Notes: generated by a model not told the origin, from the letters alone. 5,649 bases of DNA from an uncultured Clostridia bacterium (GCA_934631055.1 CAKTXP010000160.1:1-5649), one strand, 5' to 3'. Shown: positions 1 through 4,449, numbered from the stretch's first letter. A program made the numbers and translations.

Positions 1-1170
1 GAGCTGACCGATGCGCTGCTCGAATTCCTCAAAACGCAGGGGGCGGTTGTCAAAGGCGCTCGGCAGGCGGAAGCCGTAGGAGACGAGGGCTTCCTTGCGC
101 GCGCGGTCGCCGTTGTACATTGCGCGGATCTGCGGCAGGGTGACGTGGCTTTCGTCAACAAAGACGATGTAGTCATCCGGAAAGTAATCCAGCAGGGTGT
201 ACGGCGCGTCGCCGGGCTTTCTGCCGTCGAAATAGCGGGAGTAGTTTTCGATGCCCGTGCAGTAGCCCAGTTCGCGGAGCATCTCGATATCGTATTGCGT
301 TCGCTGGGCGATGCGCTGGGCTTCGATGAGATCGCCCTTTTCCTTGAACTCTTTGACGCGTATATCGAGGTCATGCTCGATGTCGCCGATGGCGCGGTCA
401 ATGGCGTCGCGCGGCGTCGCATAATGCGTTGCGGGGTAGACTGCGACGTGTTCAAGCACCATCAGCGTATGCCCGCTTACGACGTCGATCGCGCTGATGC
501 GGTCGATCTCGTCGCCGAAAAACTCCACGCGGATTGCGCTCTTGTCGTATCCGGCGGGAAAGATCTCCACCACGTCGCCGCGCACGCGGAACGTGCCGCG
601 CTCGAACTCGATATCGCTGCGGTCGTATTGAATCTCGACCAGCTGTCGGATCAGGTCGTCGCGTTCCATCGCCATGCCGGGACGCAGGGAGATCATCATG
701 CCCTCGTATTCGGACGGGTCGCCCATAGAATAGATGCACGAAACGGACGCGACGACGATGACGTCCCGCCGCTCGCGCAGAGCCGCCGTCGCGCTGTGGC
801 GCAGGCGCTCGATCTCCTCGTTGACGGCGGAATCCTTTTCGATATAGGTATCGGTCGAAGCGATATAGGCTTCCGGCTGATAGTAATCGTAGTAGGAAAC
901 GAAATACTCGACCGCGCTGTCCGGAAAGAATTCGCGGAACTCCGCGCACAGCTGTGCGGCGAGCGTTTTGTTGTGCGCGATGACGAGCGTCGGACGCTGC
1001 ACGCGCTCGATGACGGACGCCATCGTGTACGTTTTGCCCGAACCCGTGACGCCCAGCAGAACCTGACACGGCATGCCGCTCTGTACGCCCTGCGTCAGCG
1101 CGTCGATTGCCTGCGGCTGGTCGCCCTGCGGTTTGAACGGGGATTTGAGAACGAAGCGCCCTTCCTGCAT
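1..1170 (-). CDS. uvrB: UvrABC excinuclease subunit B, N-terminal 390 residues (3' end outside window)
   Basis: UvrB is the damage-verifying helicase-like subunit of nucleotide excision repair: it is loaded by UvrA, then recruits UvrC for incision. The reading frame is open from the ATG at 1170 to the window edge. Visible motifs are Walker A GVTGSGKT (residues 40-47, K46), the tyrosine-rich beta-hairpin that clamps DNA (residues about 92-113, beginning SYYDYYQPEAY) and the Walker B/DEAD-like box DESH (339-342). The signature SCIYSMGDPSEY lies at 145-156. Family members are about 660-670 residues, so the C-terminal helicase lobe and the UvrC-binding UVR motif lie beyond the window; nothing suggests a broken gene. 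The start is fixed by a strong Shine-Dalgarno, AGGAGGT at 1175-1181, and by the family N-terminus (FVLKSPFKPQGDQPQAI). It has its own LexA-controlled promoter. Confidence 0.97.
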   Translation of the reverse strand, partial: MQEGRFVLKSPFKPQGDQPQAIDALTQGVQSGMPCQVLLGVTGSGKTYTMASVIERVQRPTLVIAHNKTLAAQLCAEFREFFPDSAVEYFVSYYDYYQPEAYIASTDTYIEKDSAVNEEIERLRHSATAALRERRDVIVVASVSCIYSMGDPSEYEGMMISLRPGMAMERDDLIRQLVEIQYDRSDIEFERGTFRVRGDVVEIFPAGYDKSAIRVEFFGDEIDRISAIDVVSGHTLMVLEHVAVYPATHYATPRDAIDRAIGDIEHDLDIRVKEFKEKGDLIEAQRIAQRTQYDIEMLRELGYCTGIENYSRYFDGRKPGDAPYTLLDYFPDDYIVFVDESHVTLPQIRAMYNGDRARKEALVSYGFRLPSAFDNRPLRFEEFEQRIGQL

Positions 1171-1210
1171 ATTGACCTCCTGAATATCCGGATAAGGGGG
1201 ATGATTCCCC

Positions 1211-1239
1211 ATTATAGCATAGATTAAAAATGGGAACAA
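1211..1239 (-). promoter_or_regulatory. uvrB promoter (extended -10)
   Basis: Read on the minus strand, the -10 is TATAAT (1211-1216), preceded by TGC to give the extended form TGCTATAAT. A 17-bp spacer separates it from TTGTTC (1234-1239), a poor -35 that matches the consensus mainly in its first three bases. The predicted start near 1204 leaves a leader of about 35 nt before the uvrB ATG, including its Shine-Dalgarno. A weak -35 with an extended -10 is common where a repressor site overlaps the -35, as seen here. Confidence 0.8.
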
Positions 1240-1246
1240 GTGTTCC
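1233..1246. promoter_or_regulatory. LexA (DinR-type) SOS box over the uvrB -35
   Basis: GGAACAAGTGTTCC has perfect 5-bp inverted arms (GGAAC/GTTCC) around a 4-bp centre. It fits the Gram-positive LexA consensus CGAACRNRYGTTYC at all positions except the first (G instead of C). It covers the uvrB -35 hexamer (1234-1239), where bound LexA would block RNA polymerase. SOS control of uvrB is well known in Bacillus; its presence here is inferred from the match and its position. Confidence 0.85.
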
Positions 1247-1275
1247 GGAAGAAATGCGCGTCAGGAAAAAAGTTC

Positions 1276-1304
1276 AAAAAAAGCCCCGCGCCTTGACGCG
1301 GAGC
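1276..1304 (-). terminator. Rho-independent terminator of the 28-aa ORF transcript
   Basis: On the minus strand, an 8-bp GC-rich stem (GCTCCGCG/CGCGGGGC, 1297-1304 with 1283-1290) and a 6-nt loop are followed directly by seven T residues (1282-1276). The stem contains a G-U pair that becomes a C-A mismatch in a plus-strand RNA, and the T-run is on the minus side. It therefore reads as a terminator for leftward transcription only. It ends the toxin-candidate message about 70 nt before the uvrB transcription start. The loop also contains the -35 hexamer of the opposing antisense promoter. Confidence 0.85.
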
Positions 1305-1321
1305 CGGAAATGCAGTAGAAT
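1293..1321 (+). promoter_or_regulatory. Promoter of the predicted antisense (antitoxin) RNA
   Basis: TTGACG (1293-1298) and TAGAAT (1316-1321) each match the sigma-A consensus at 5 of 6 positions, with an ideal 17-bp spacer. The predicted start is near 1328. No plus-strand coding sequence follows, so the product would be an RNA antisense to the 3' part of the 28-aa ORF transcript. The -35 lies within the loop of the opposing terminator, so the two functions overlap. Confidence 0.6.
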
Positions 1322-1327
1322 GTAGTC

Positions 1328-1430
1328 AAGAGGTTGGAGCCTTGTACAGATAATTTTCCGCTTTCGCGGGAAATCCGCAACAACGCTGCCGCCGTGTAAG
1401 TTGGTGTCTTACACGGCGGCATTGTTATTT
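1328..1430 (+). ncRNA. Predicted cis-antisense antitoxin RNA
   Basis: An RNA of about 100 nt is predicted between the plus-strand promoter at 1293-1321 and the hairpin/U-rich end at 1387-1430. It has no credible ORF. It contains a small hairpin at about 1355-1373 (TTTCC...GGAAA arms, TTTC loop) and the large 14-bp hairpin at its 3' end. It is fully complementary to the 3' untranslated region of the 28-aa ORF transcript and reaches its stop codon. This convergent, 3'-overlapping arrangement resembles txpA/RatA and bsrE/SR5 of Bacillus subtilis. It also carries the CCGCTTTCGC block found in the toxin leader, so it could compete with leader/3' pairing. There is no direct evidence of expression. 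Confidence 0.5.
1387..1430 (+). terminator. Terminator hairpin of the antisense RNA
   Basis: A nearly perfect 14-bp stem (1387-1400 with 1408-1421, arms TGCCGCCGTGTAAG/CTTACACGGCGGCA) with a 7-nt loop is followed on the plus strand by TTGTTATTT. The tail is only moderately U-rich, but the stem is very strong. On the minus strand the hairpin lies just past the stop codon of the 28-aa ORF and is followed by a U-poor stretch. There it is more likely a 3'-UTR stability element than a terminator. Confidence 0.6.
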
Positions 1431-1511
1431 ATGCGGACGCAAACCGAAGTACAGCGTGAGCATGATCGAAGCGACGGACAAAATTGCGCTGAACAATTCA
1501 GCATTTGTCAT
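1425..1511 (-). CDS. 28-aa hydrophobic peptide, candidate type I toxin
   Basis: The 28-codon ORF starts at ATG 1509-1511 and ends with TAA 1425-1427. A Shine-Dalgarno, AGGTGG (1517-1522), lies 5 nt upstream. The peptide starts MTNAELFSAIL and ends LYFGLRPHK. Residues about 6-23 form one uninterrupted hydrophobic, probably membrane-spanning segment, and the tail is short and basic. This is the general plan of small membrane-acting toxins of Gram-positive type I systems (TxpA, BsrG, Fst and Lpt types), but I do not recognise the sequence as any named family. Support comes mainly from context: a strong promoter, a long structured message, end-to-end complementarity and an antisense RNA over the 3' region. 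Alternatives are a small membrane protein without toxin function, or a structural RNA with an incidental ORF. Confidence 0.6.
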   Translation of the reverse strand: MTNAELFSAILSVASIMLTLYFGLRPHK

Positions 1512-1513
1512 GC

Positions 1514-1561
1514 TTACCACCTCGCTTTCTGCTTTTGTAGAGCGAAAGCGGGGGACACCAC
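1514..1561 (-). other. Possible leader mini-ORF overlapping the toxin leader
   Basis: Two adjacent in-frame GTG codons (1559-1561 and 1556-1558) open a short frame of about 14-15 codons. It ends with TAA at 1514-1516, only 2 nt before the toxin ATG, and its last codons run through the Shine-Dalgarno. AGAGGT near the 5' end of the transcript could act as its ribosome site, and that stretch belongs to the 13-nt block pairing with the 3' region. This would resemble mok in hok/mok/sok. The frame is short and GTG starts are common by chance, so this is speculative. Confidence 0.2.
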
Positions 1562-1586
1562 CGTGCAAGACCTCTTGACTACCCTG

Positions 1587-1650
1587 CCATTATAGCATAA
1601 GGCTGAACGGTTGGCAACATGAACGTGAGCTGAATTCTTGGTCAGGAAAA
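1587..1650. repeat. Direct-repeat block, right copy (partner at 1209-1269)
   Basis: This copy has the same two words in the same order, CCATTATAGCATA (1587-1599) and GTCAGGAAAA (1641-1650). It contains the toxin-candidate promoter, where the left copy contains the uvrB promoter. It may reflect duplication of a promoter region or simply a shared promoter style in this genome. Confidence 0.5.
1589..1617 (-). promoter_or_regulatory. Promoter of the 28-aa ORF transcript
   Basis: On the minus strand, TTGCCA (1612-1617, 5 of 6) is separated by exactly 17 bp from TATAAT (1589-1594, 6 of 6), which is preceded by TGC as an extended -10. The predicted start is near 1582, exactly at the outer edge of the 13-nt inverted repeat. 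It is the strongest sigma-A-type promoter in this part of the window, yet the only ORF it serves is 28 codons long. No LexA box is visible over it. Confidence 0.8.
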
Positions 1651-1849
1651 GTCGAAAAAGTTTTTTTAAACTCATCCTGCATAAATGAAAGCAAAAACGC
1701 CCAAAAATGAAAAAATCGAAAGTTCAAAATGCAAATGCAAGGGGAAAATGGCTCGGGTCAGTGGCTGCAAAGGGGTAGTTTGCAGGGGCGCAAACGCGTT
1801 GGGTTATTTGGGTTTTGCAAAGAAAATTCGTGCGAAAAAATGGGCCCGG
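1651..1849. other. A-rich intergenic region without a supported gene
   Basis: The plus strand is rich in A-runs and short words such as AAAATG and TGCAAATGCAAG. A frame is open across it into the small ORF at 1940, but it has no convincing Shine-Dalgarno. Its translation is dominated by Lys/Arg/Cys, and the promoter at 1850-1858 lies inside it, so it is unlikely to be coding. No RNA gene, repeat array or operator could be identified. Confidence 0.5.
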
Positions 1850-1858
1850 TGCTATAAT
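1850..1858 (+). promoter_or_regulatory. Extended -10 promoter of the 55-aa ORF
   Basis: TGCTATAAT (1850-1858) combines a perfect -10 with the TGn extension. No good -35 lies at 16-18 bp (GTGCGA at 17 bp), so the extended -10 would carry recognition. The predicted start near 1865 gives a leader of about 75 nt. That leader contains a weak stem, GGAACGG (1872-1878) with CCGTTTCC (1891-1898), one base bulged, to which I assign no function. Confidence 0.65.
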
Positions 1859-1939
1859 ATAGGCGTAGAGAGGAACGGAAGAAAGACAAGCCGTTTCCAA
1901 GAAAAACAAGTGATTTTCCGATCAGAAGGAGTGCTGGAT

Positions 1940-2107
1940 ATGACCGCTGTTTTCGTCTTTGCTGCGTTGATTGTTGTGAACGTTGCGTATTGCGTATATG
2001 ATGGGCGTCGAGCGGATGCCGCGCGCCAGATCGATGATTTTTATCGCGTTGAGTTCAAGAAGAGCTATGGCGCGAAGGAGAGCACCCTCACCGAGGGCTG
2101 GTATTGA
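1940..2107 (+). CDS. Small single-span membrane protein of unknown function (55 aa)
   Basis: The product is 55 residues long and I do not recognise its family. The ATG at 1940 follows AGAAGGAG (1924-1931) at good spacing and lies downstream of a clear extended -10 promoter. Residues about 2-18 (starting TAVFVFAALIVV) are hydrophobic and probably a membrane anchor. The rest is polar and charged (GRRADAARQIDDFYRVEFKK) and ends in TEGWY, so it is most likely cytoplasmic. The open frame extends upstream to 1685, but that stretch precedes the promoter and lacks a ribosome site. The gene is monocistronic, ending just before a strong hairpin. A coding role is supported by the ribosome site, promoter and terminator, not by homology. 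Confidence 0.7.
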   Translation: MTAVFVFAALIVVNVAYCVYDGRRADAARQIDDFYRVEFKKSYGAKESTLTEGWY

Positions 2108-2126
2108 TTTCCCTGCATCAAAATAG

Positions 2127-2154
2127 AAAGAGGACGGCGAGAGCCGTCCTCTTT
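2127..2154. terminator. Bidirectional terminator between convergent genes
   Basis: A perfect 12-bp stem (AAAGAGGACGGC with GCCGTCCTCTTT) has a GAGA loop. On the plus strand the stem ends in CTTTGTATT and serves the 55-aa ORF. On the minus strand it is followed by a T-rich run (TATTTTG) and lies just past the acetyltransferase stop at 2159. It most likely terminates both units. Confidence 0.85.
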
Positions 2155-2158
2155 GTAT

Positions 2159-2755
2159 TCAGGCGATGTTCATTTTTTCGTGAACGTCGCCTTTTATCTG
2201 CTCAAAACGCAGGACGGGCGGCTGCTCGGAAACGTGTTCGCCGATGAATTTTTCCATCCAGACCATGTTATACCAGCGCCCGAACTTGTACCCGCATTGC
2301 CTGAATTCGCCGACCATGCGGTAGCCCATCCGTTCATGAAAATGCACGCTGTCCAGCGTCAGATGCTCGTCCGGCTCGTTTGGGACGGCGATGCAGGCTT
2401 CGACGTTGGTCACGCGCTGCATGCGCAAAATGTCCTCCATGGCGGCATAGAGCTTTTTGCCGATGCCCATGCGCCGGGCATTCCGCTTGACGTAGACGCT
2501 CATCTCCACGCACCACTGATATGCCGCGCGGGGATGGAATGCGCCTGCGTAAGCGTAGCCGACGATCTCGCCGCCCACTTCCGCGACGAGATAGGGGAAT
2601 TTTTCCAAAACATGTTCGATGCGGGCGGCGAATTCGCTCTCCTCCGGCACATCGTATTCAAATGTGATGGCGGTATCGCGCACATATGGCGCGTAGATGG
2701 CGAGCAGCGCCGCCGCATCCGAAACGCGGGCGACGCGCAGATGAACTTCTTCCAT
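2159..2755 (-). CDS. GNAT N-acetyltransferase, phosphinothricin-acetyltransferase-like
   Basis: This is a predicted cytoplasmic acetyl-CoA-dependent N-acetyltransferase of 198 residues. The N-terminal pattern (LRVAR..D...LLAIYAPYV, then AITFEY at 29-34) is typical of the phosphinothricin/methionine-sulfone acetyltransferase branch. The acetyl-CoA pyrophosphate-binding loop is RRMGIG (94-99) in motif A, followed by the VPN segment (124-126) and FGRWYNMVWMEK (158-169). The C-terminal 27 or so residues extend past the core, as in several clostridial relatives. The ATG at 2755 is chosen because GAGAGGAG lies 8 nt upstream. An earlier ATG at 2773 would overlap the upstream stop as ATGA but has no properly spaced ribosome site. 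It is the second gene of a two-gene unit. The true substrate is unknown; resistance to phosphinothricin should not be assumed. Confidence 0.88.
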   Translation of the reverse strand: MEEVHLRVARVSDAAALLAIYAPYVRDTAITFEYDVPEESEFAARIEHVLEKFPYLVAEVGGEIVGYAYAGAFHPRAAYQWCVEMSVYVKRNARRMGIGKKLYAAMEDILRMQRVTNVEACIAVPNEPDEHLTLDSVHFHERMGYRMVGEFRQCGYKFGRWYNMVWMEKFIGEHVSEQPPVLRFEQIKGDVHEKMNIA

Positions 2756-2769
2756 GCAGAACGCTCCTC

Positions 2770-3585
2770 TCATCCTTCAAGCCAGCGGTGCATGATGGCG
2801 CATTCCTCTTTCGCCATGCCGGGGAAAACGCCTTCGCGCAGGGCGCAGAGCGTATCGTTGTGCATGCGCAGCCGCGGCAGAAGGCGCGCCCAATCCATGA
2901 CGCCCTGACTGAGCGGACGATTCTCCCACTTGCCTTCGCTGTTAAAGACGCCGTCCTTGACATGCAGCACGCAGACCTTGCTGCCGAAACAGGCGAGCGC
3001 GCGTTCGAGGATCTCCATCTGCGCTTCAGGCGCGGTCGTCTGCGGGGTGATGAGATTTGCCGTATCGAGGATGATGCGCAGGTTCGGGCTGTTTACGTCG
3101 GAAACAAGCCGCGCGGCAAGCTCGGGCGTGTTCAGCGTATGGACGGCGACCGGCTCGATGCCGACCAGCGCGCTGACCTGTTCGGCATAGGCGCAGACTT
3201 CGCGCGTGAAATCGAGCAGGCGGGCATAGGCGGCTTCGCGCTCGGTTTCCGGAAAGGTGAAGTGGGTGGTCTCCGTGCCGACGCATCCCGCGCCGAGGAT
3301 CACGCTGGCGGAAAGCGCGCGTTTGAACTTCGCCTTTGCGTCTGCGAGCTTGTCCGGATCGCGGTCGCTTGCGCTGACATAGCAGCCCATGACGGGCAGG
3401 GCGATCCCCGAAAAGACGTCGCGGATATGATGAAGCGCTTCCGGCGTCATGTAGGATTCTGCCGGTTCGGGAAAAGCTTTGGAAAAGGCGAGCTGGGTCG
3501 CGGCAAATCCCGTTTCGCGGATGGCGTCCGCAAGCGCCTCAGGCTGCATGCGCCCGAAATCGTGACCGCGCATACCGATGATCAT
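2770..3585 (-). CDS. Sugar phosphate isomerase/epimerase-like TIM-barrel protein
   Basis: The 271-residue product has the length and motif order of the xylose-isomerase-like TIM-barrel (AP endonuclease 2 superfamily) proteins. Candidate divalent-metal ligands are present: E144 in GIEP, D174 in ILDTANL, H208 in LHVKDG and E251 in REGVF. These fit a sugar isomerase or epimerase better than a nuclease, but the substrate cannot be read from sequence. The ATG at 3585 follows CAGGGAGGG with 7-nt spacing. An upstream in-frame ATG at 3633 lacks a comparable site and lies beyond the possible -10, so it was not used. The stop at 2770-2772 is 14 nt from the acetyltransferase start, indicating one transcript. 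It is divergent from deoC, suggesting but not proving a link with sugar metabolism. Confidence 0.85.
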   Translation of the reverse strand: MIIGMRGHDFGRMQPEALADAIRETGFAATQLAFSKAFPEPAESYMTPEALHHIRDVFSGIALPVMGCYVSASDRDPDKLADAKAKFKRALSASVILGAGCVGTETTHFTFPETEREAAYARLLDFTREVCAYAEQVSALVGIEPVAVHTLNTPELAARLVSDVNSPNLRIILDTANLITPQTTAPEAQMEILERALACFGSKVCVLHVKDGVFNSEGKWENRPLSQGVMDWARLLPRLRMHNDTLCALREGVFPGMAKEECAIMHRWLEG

Positions 3586-3616
3586 GTCAAACCCTCCCTG
3601 ATGTGATGATGGGGAC

Positions 3617-3645
3617 AGTATACGACAAAGCACGGAAAAAGGAAA
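3617..3645 (-). promoter_or_regulatory. Possible promoter of the isomerase-acetyltransferase unit
   Basis: On the minus strand, TATACT (3617-3622, 5 of 6) lies about 30 bp upstream of the isomerase ATG. The -35 position at 17 bp is TTTCCT, a poor match, and there is no TGn extension. It is the best candidate in the 128-bp divergent spacer but remains weak. Confidence 0.35.
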
Positions 3646-3653
3646 GAGAAAAC

Positions 3654-3682
3654 TTGCCCTGTGCCTGCGGATAGCGTATAAT
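3654..3682 (+). promoter_or_regulatory. deoC promoter
   Basis: TTGCCC (3654-3659, 4 of 6) and TATAAT (3677-3682, 6 of 6) are separated by 17 bp. The start is predicted near 3689, about 25 nt before the deoC ATG and just long enough for its Shine-Dalgarno. No clear inverted-repeat operator is seen in the spacer. Confidence 0.75.
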
Positions 3683-3713
3683 GAAACCAGCGAAAATGAG
3701 GAGGAGAATCATT

Positions 3714-4388
3714 ATGGATATCAAGCGCATTCTGTCGATGGTCGATCATACGCTGCTCAAGCCGGAATCGACATGGGAACAGATCAAGGGCATCTGCGAC
3801 GATGCCATGAAGTATCATACGGCGACGGTCTGTATCCCGGCGAGCTATGTCGCGCGCTGCAAGGCATACATGCAGGATAAGGCGGACAAGGTCGGCGTGT
3901 GTACGGTCATCGGCTTCCCGACCGGCTATTCCACGACGGCGGCAAAGGTCTTTGAGGCGGCGGACGCGGTCAGAAACGGCGCGGACGAAGTGGATATGGT
4001 CATCAATATCGGCATGCTCAAGGATGGACGGGACGACGAAGTCCTTGCCGAGATCAACGCTGTCAAAGCGGCGTGCGCCGGACATACGCTCAAGGTCATC
4101 ATCGAGACCTGCCTGCTGACGGAAGAGGAAAAGATCCGCATGTGCGACATCGTTTCCAAGTCCGACGCGGATTTCATCAAGACCTCGACCGGCTTCTCGA
4201 CCGCAGGCGCGACGTTTGACGATGTAGCGCTGATGAAGGCGCACATGGCGCCCGGCAAGGACATCAAGGCGGCGGGCGGCATCGCGTCCCTCGACGACGC
4301 GGAGAAGTTTATCGAACTCGGCGCGACGCGCCTGGGGACGAGCCGCATCGTGAAGCTCGTGAAGAACGAGGAAGCGAGCGGGTATTGA
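3714..4388 (+). CDS. deoC: Deoxyribose-phosphate aldolase
   Basis: This class I aldolase (EC 4.1.2.4) cleaves 2-deoxyribose 5-phosphate to glyceraldehyde 3-phosphate and acetaldehyde in deoxynucleoside catabolism. The 224-residue product is a complete TIM barrel. The Schiff-base lysine is K156 in FIKTSTGFS, the second active-site lysine K185 in IKAAGGI, and the catalytic aspartate D94 in DEVDMVIN. The N-terminus (DHTLLKP, 11-17) is typical. The ATG at 3714 is preceded by AGGAGG (3699-3704) at 9 nt. An in-frame ATG at 3681 overlaps the -10 hexamer and cannot be used by this transcript. No other deo genes are adjacent, so it appears monocistronic here. No convincing intrinsic terminator follows, so some read-through towards rplU is possible. 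Confidence 0.97.
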   Translation: MDIKRILSMVDHTLLKPESTWEQIKGICDDAMKYHTATVCIPASYVARCKAYMQDKADKVGVCTVIGFPTGYSTTAAKVFEAADAVRNGADEVDMVINIGMLKDGRDDEVLAEINAVKAACAGHTLKVIIETCLLTEEEKIRMCDIVSKSDADFIKTSTGFSTAGATFDDVALMKAHMAPGKDIKAAGGIASLDDAEKFIELGATRLGTSRIVKLVKNEEASGY

Positions 4389-4399
4389 GCTGATTTCGG

Positions 4400-4447
4400 A
4401 AAAACGGAGAGTTTTTGCGTCAAAAAGCGGAAAAAAGCGTAGAAAAA
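4400..4447. promoter_or_regulatory. Phased A-tracts upstream of the rplU promoter (UP-element-like)
   Basis: Runs of five or six A or T occur at 4400-4404, 4412-4416 (T), 4422-4426, 4431-4436 and 4443-4447. Their centres are about 10-12 bp apart, close to one helical turn, and end just before the -35 at 4450. Such tracts bend DNA and can contact the RNA polymerase alpha subunit, which would suit a ribosomal-protein promoter. The effect is inferred. Confidence 0.5.
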
Positions 4448-4449
4448 CG

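Larger units (their letters stand above)
1209..1269. repeat. Direct-repeat block, left copy (partner at 1587-1650)
   Basis: Two exact words occur in the same order on both sides of the toxin-candidate locus: CCATTATAGCATA at 1209-1221 and 1587-1599, and GTCAGGAAAA at 1260-1269 and 1641-1650. The spacing is 38 nt in one copy and 41 nt in the other. The first word holds the extended -10 of each leftward promoter. Sequence after the second word is also similar (A-rich with GTTC/GTCG). The middle parts are not clearly alike. Confidence 0.5.
1276..1582 (-). other. Predicted type I toxin mRNA (about 307 nt)
   Basis: The predicted transcript begins near 1582, 7 nt after the -10 at 1589-1594, and ends in the T-run at 1276-1282. 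It has a leader of about 71 nt, a 28-codon ORF (1511-1425) and a 3' untranslated region of about 150 nt, which is very long for so small an ORF. Its first 13 nt (GTAGTCAAGAGGT) are exactly complementary to 1322-1334 in its 3' region. Two further leader blocks also pair with the 3' region. End-to-end pairing that keeps the primary message inactive is characteristic of type I toxin mRNAs such as hok and aapA1. Transcript ends and folding are inferred, not measured. Confidence 0.6.
1322..1582. repeat. Nested long-range inverted repeats joining both ends of the toxin-candidate transcript
   Basis: Three blocks are complementary in nested order. GTAGTCAAGAGGT (1322-1334) is the exact inverse of 1570-1582 (13 bp). 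CTTGTAC (1341-1347) pairs with GTGCAAG (1563-1569), with one mismatch. CCGCTTTCGC (1358-1367) is the exact inverse of GCGAAAGCGG (1542-1551, 10 bp). The leader also has a competing local hairpin: 1544-1550 (GAAAGCG on the plus strand) is the inverse of CGCTTTC at 1523-1529, whose end touches the Shine-Dalgarno at 1517-1522. The same leader block can thus pair locally or with the 3' region, which suggests a structural switch. Confidence 0.75.

Noticed and set aside
145..1227. Long plus-strand open frame of 360 codons
   Set aside because: It lies opposite uvrB, whose minus-strand translation carries unmistakable Walker A, beta-hairpin and DESH motifs. The plus frame is a GC-rich codon shadow.
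1401..1595. Plus-strand frame of 64 codons across the toxin-candidate locus
   Set aside because: It starts in the loop of the 14-bp hairpin, has no Shine-Dalgarno, and runs antisense to the 28-aa ORF, which has a ribosome site and promoter.
1600..1640. Second LexA box at the toxin-candidate promoter
   Set aside because: GAAC words occur (for example in CTGAACGG and ATGAACGT) but none has a GTTC partner at 4-bp spacing.
1724..1909. Minus-strand frame of 61 codons
   Set aside because: Its hydrophobic look comes from the A-rich plus strand; no ribosome site or promoter was found.
1685..1939. Upstream in-frame extension of the 55-aa ORF (140 codons in all)
   Set aside because: The extension precedes the promoter at 1850-1858, lacks a ribosome site and has a low-complexity Lys/Arg/Cys composition.
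2153..3606. Plus-strand frames of 251 and 306 codons
   Set aside because: They lie opposite the acetyltransferase and TIM-barrel genes, both of which have family motifs and good ribosome sites on the minus strand.
4400..4416. AAAAAC/GTTTTT hairpin as a deoC terminator
   Set aside because: The stem is only 6 bp and A/T-rich with no clean T-run after it; phased A-tracts explain it better.
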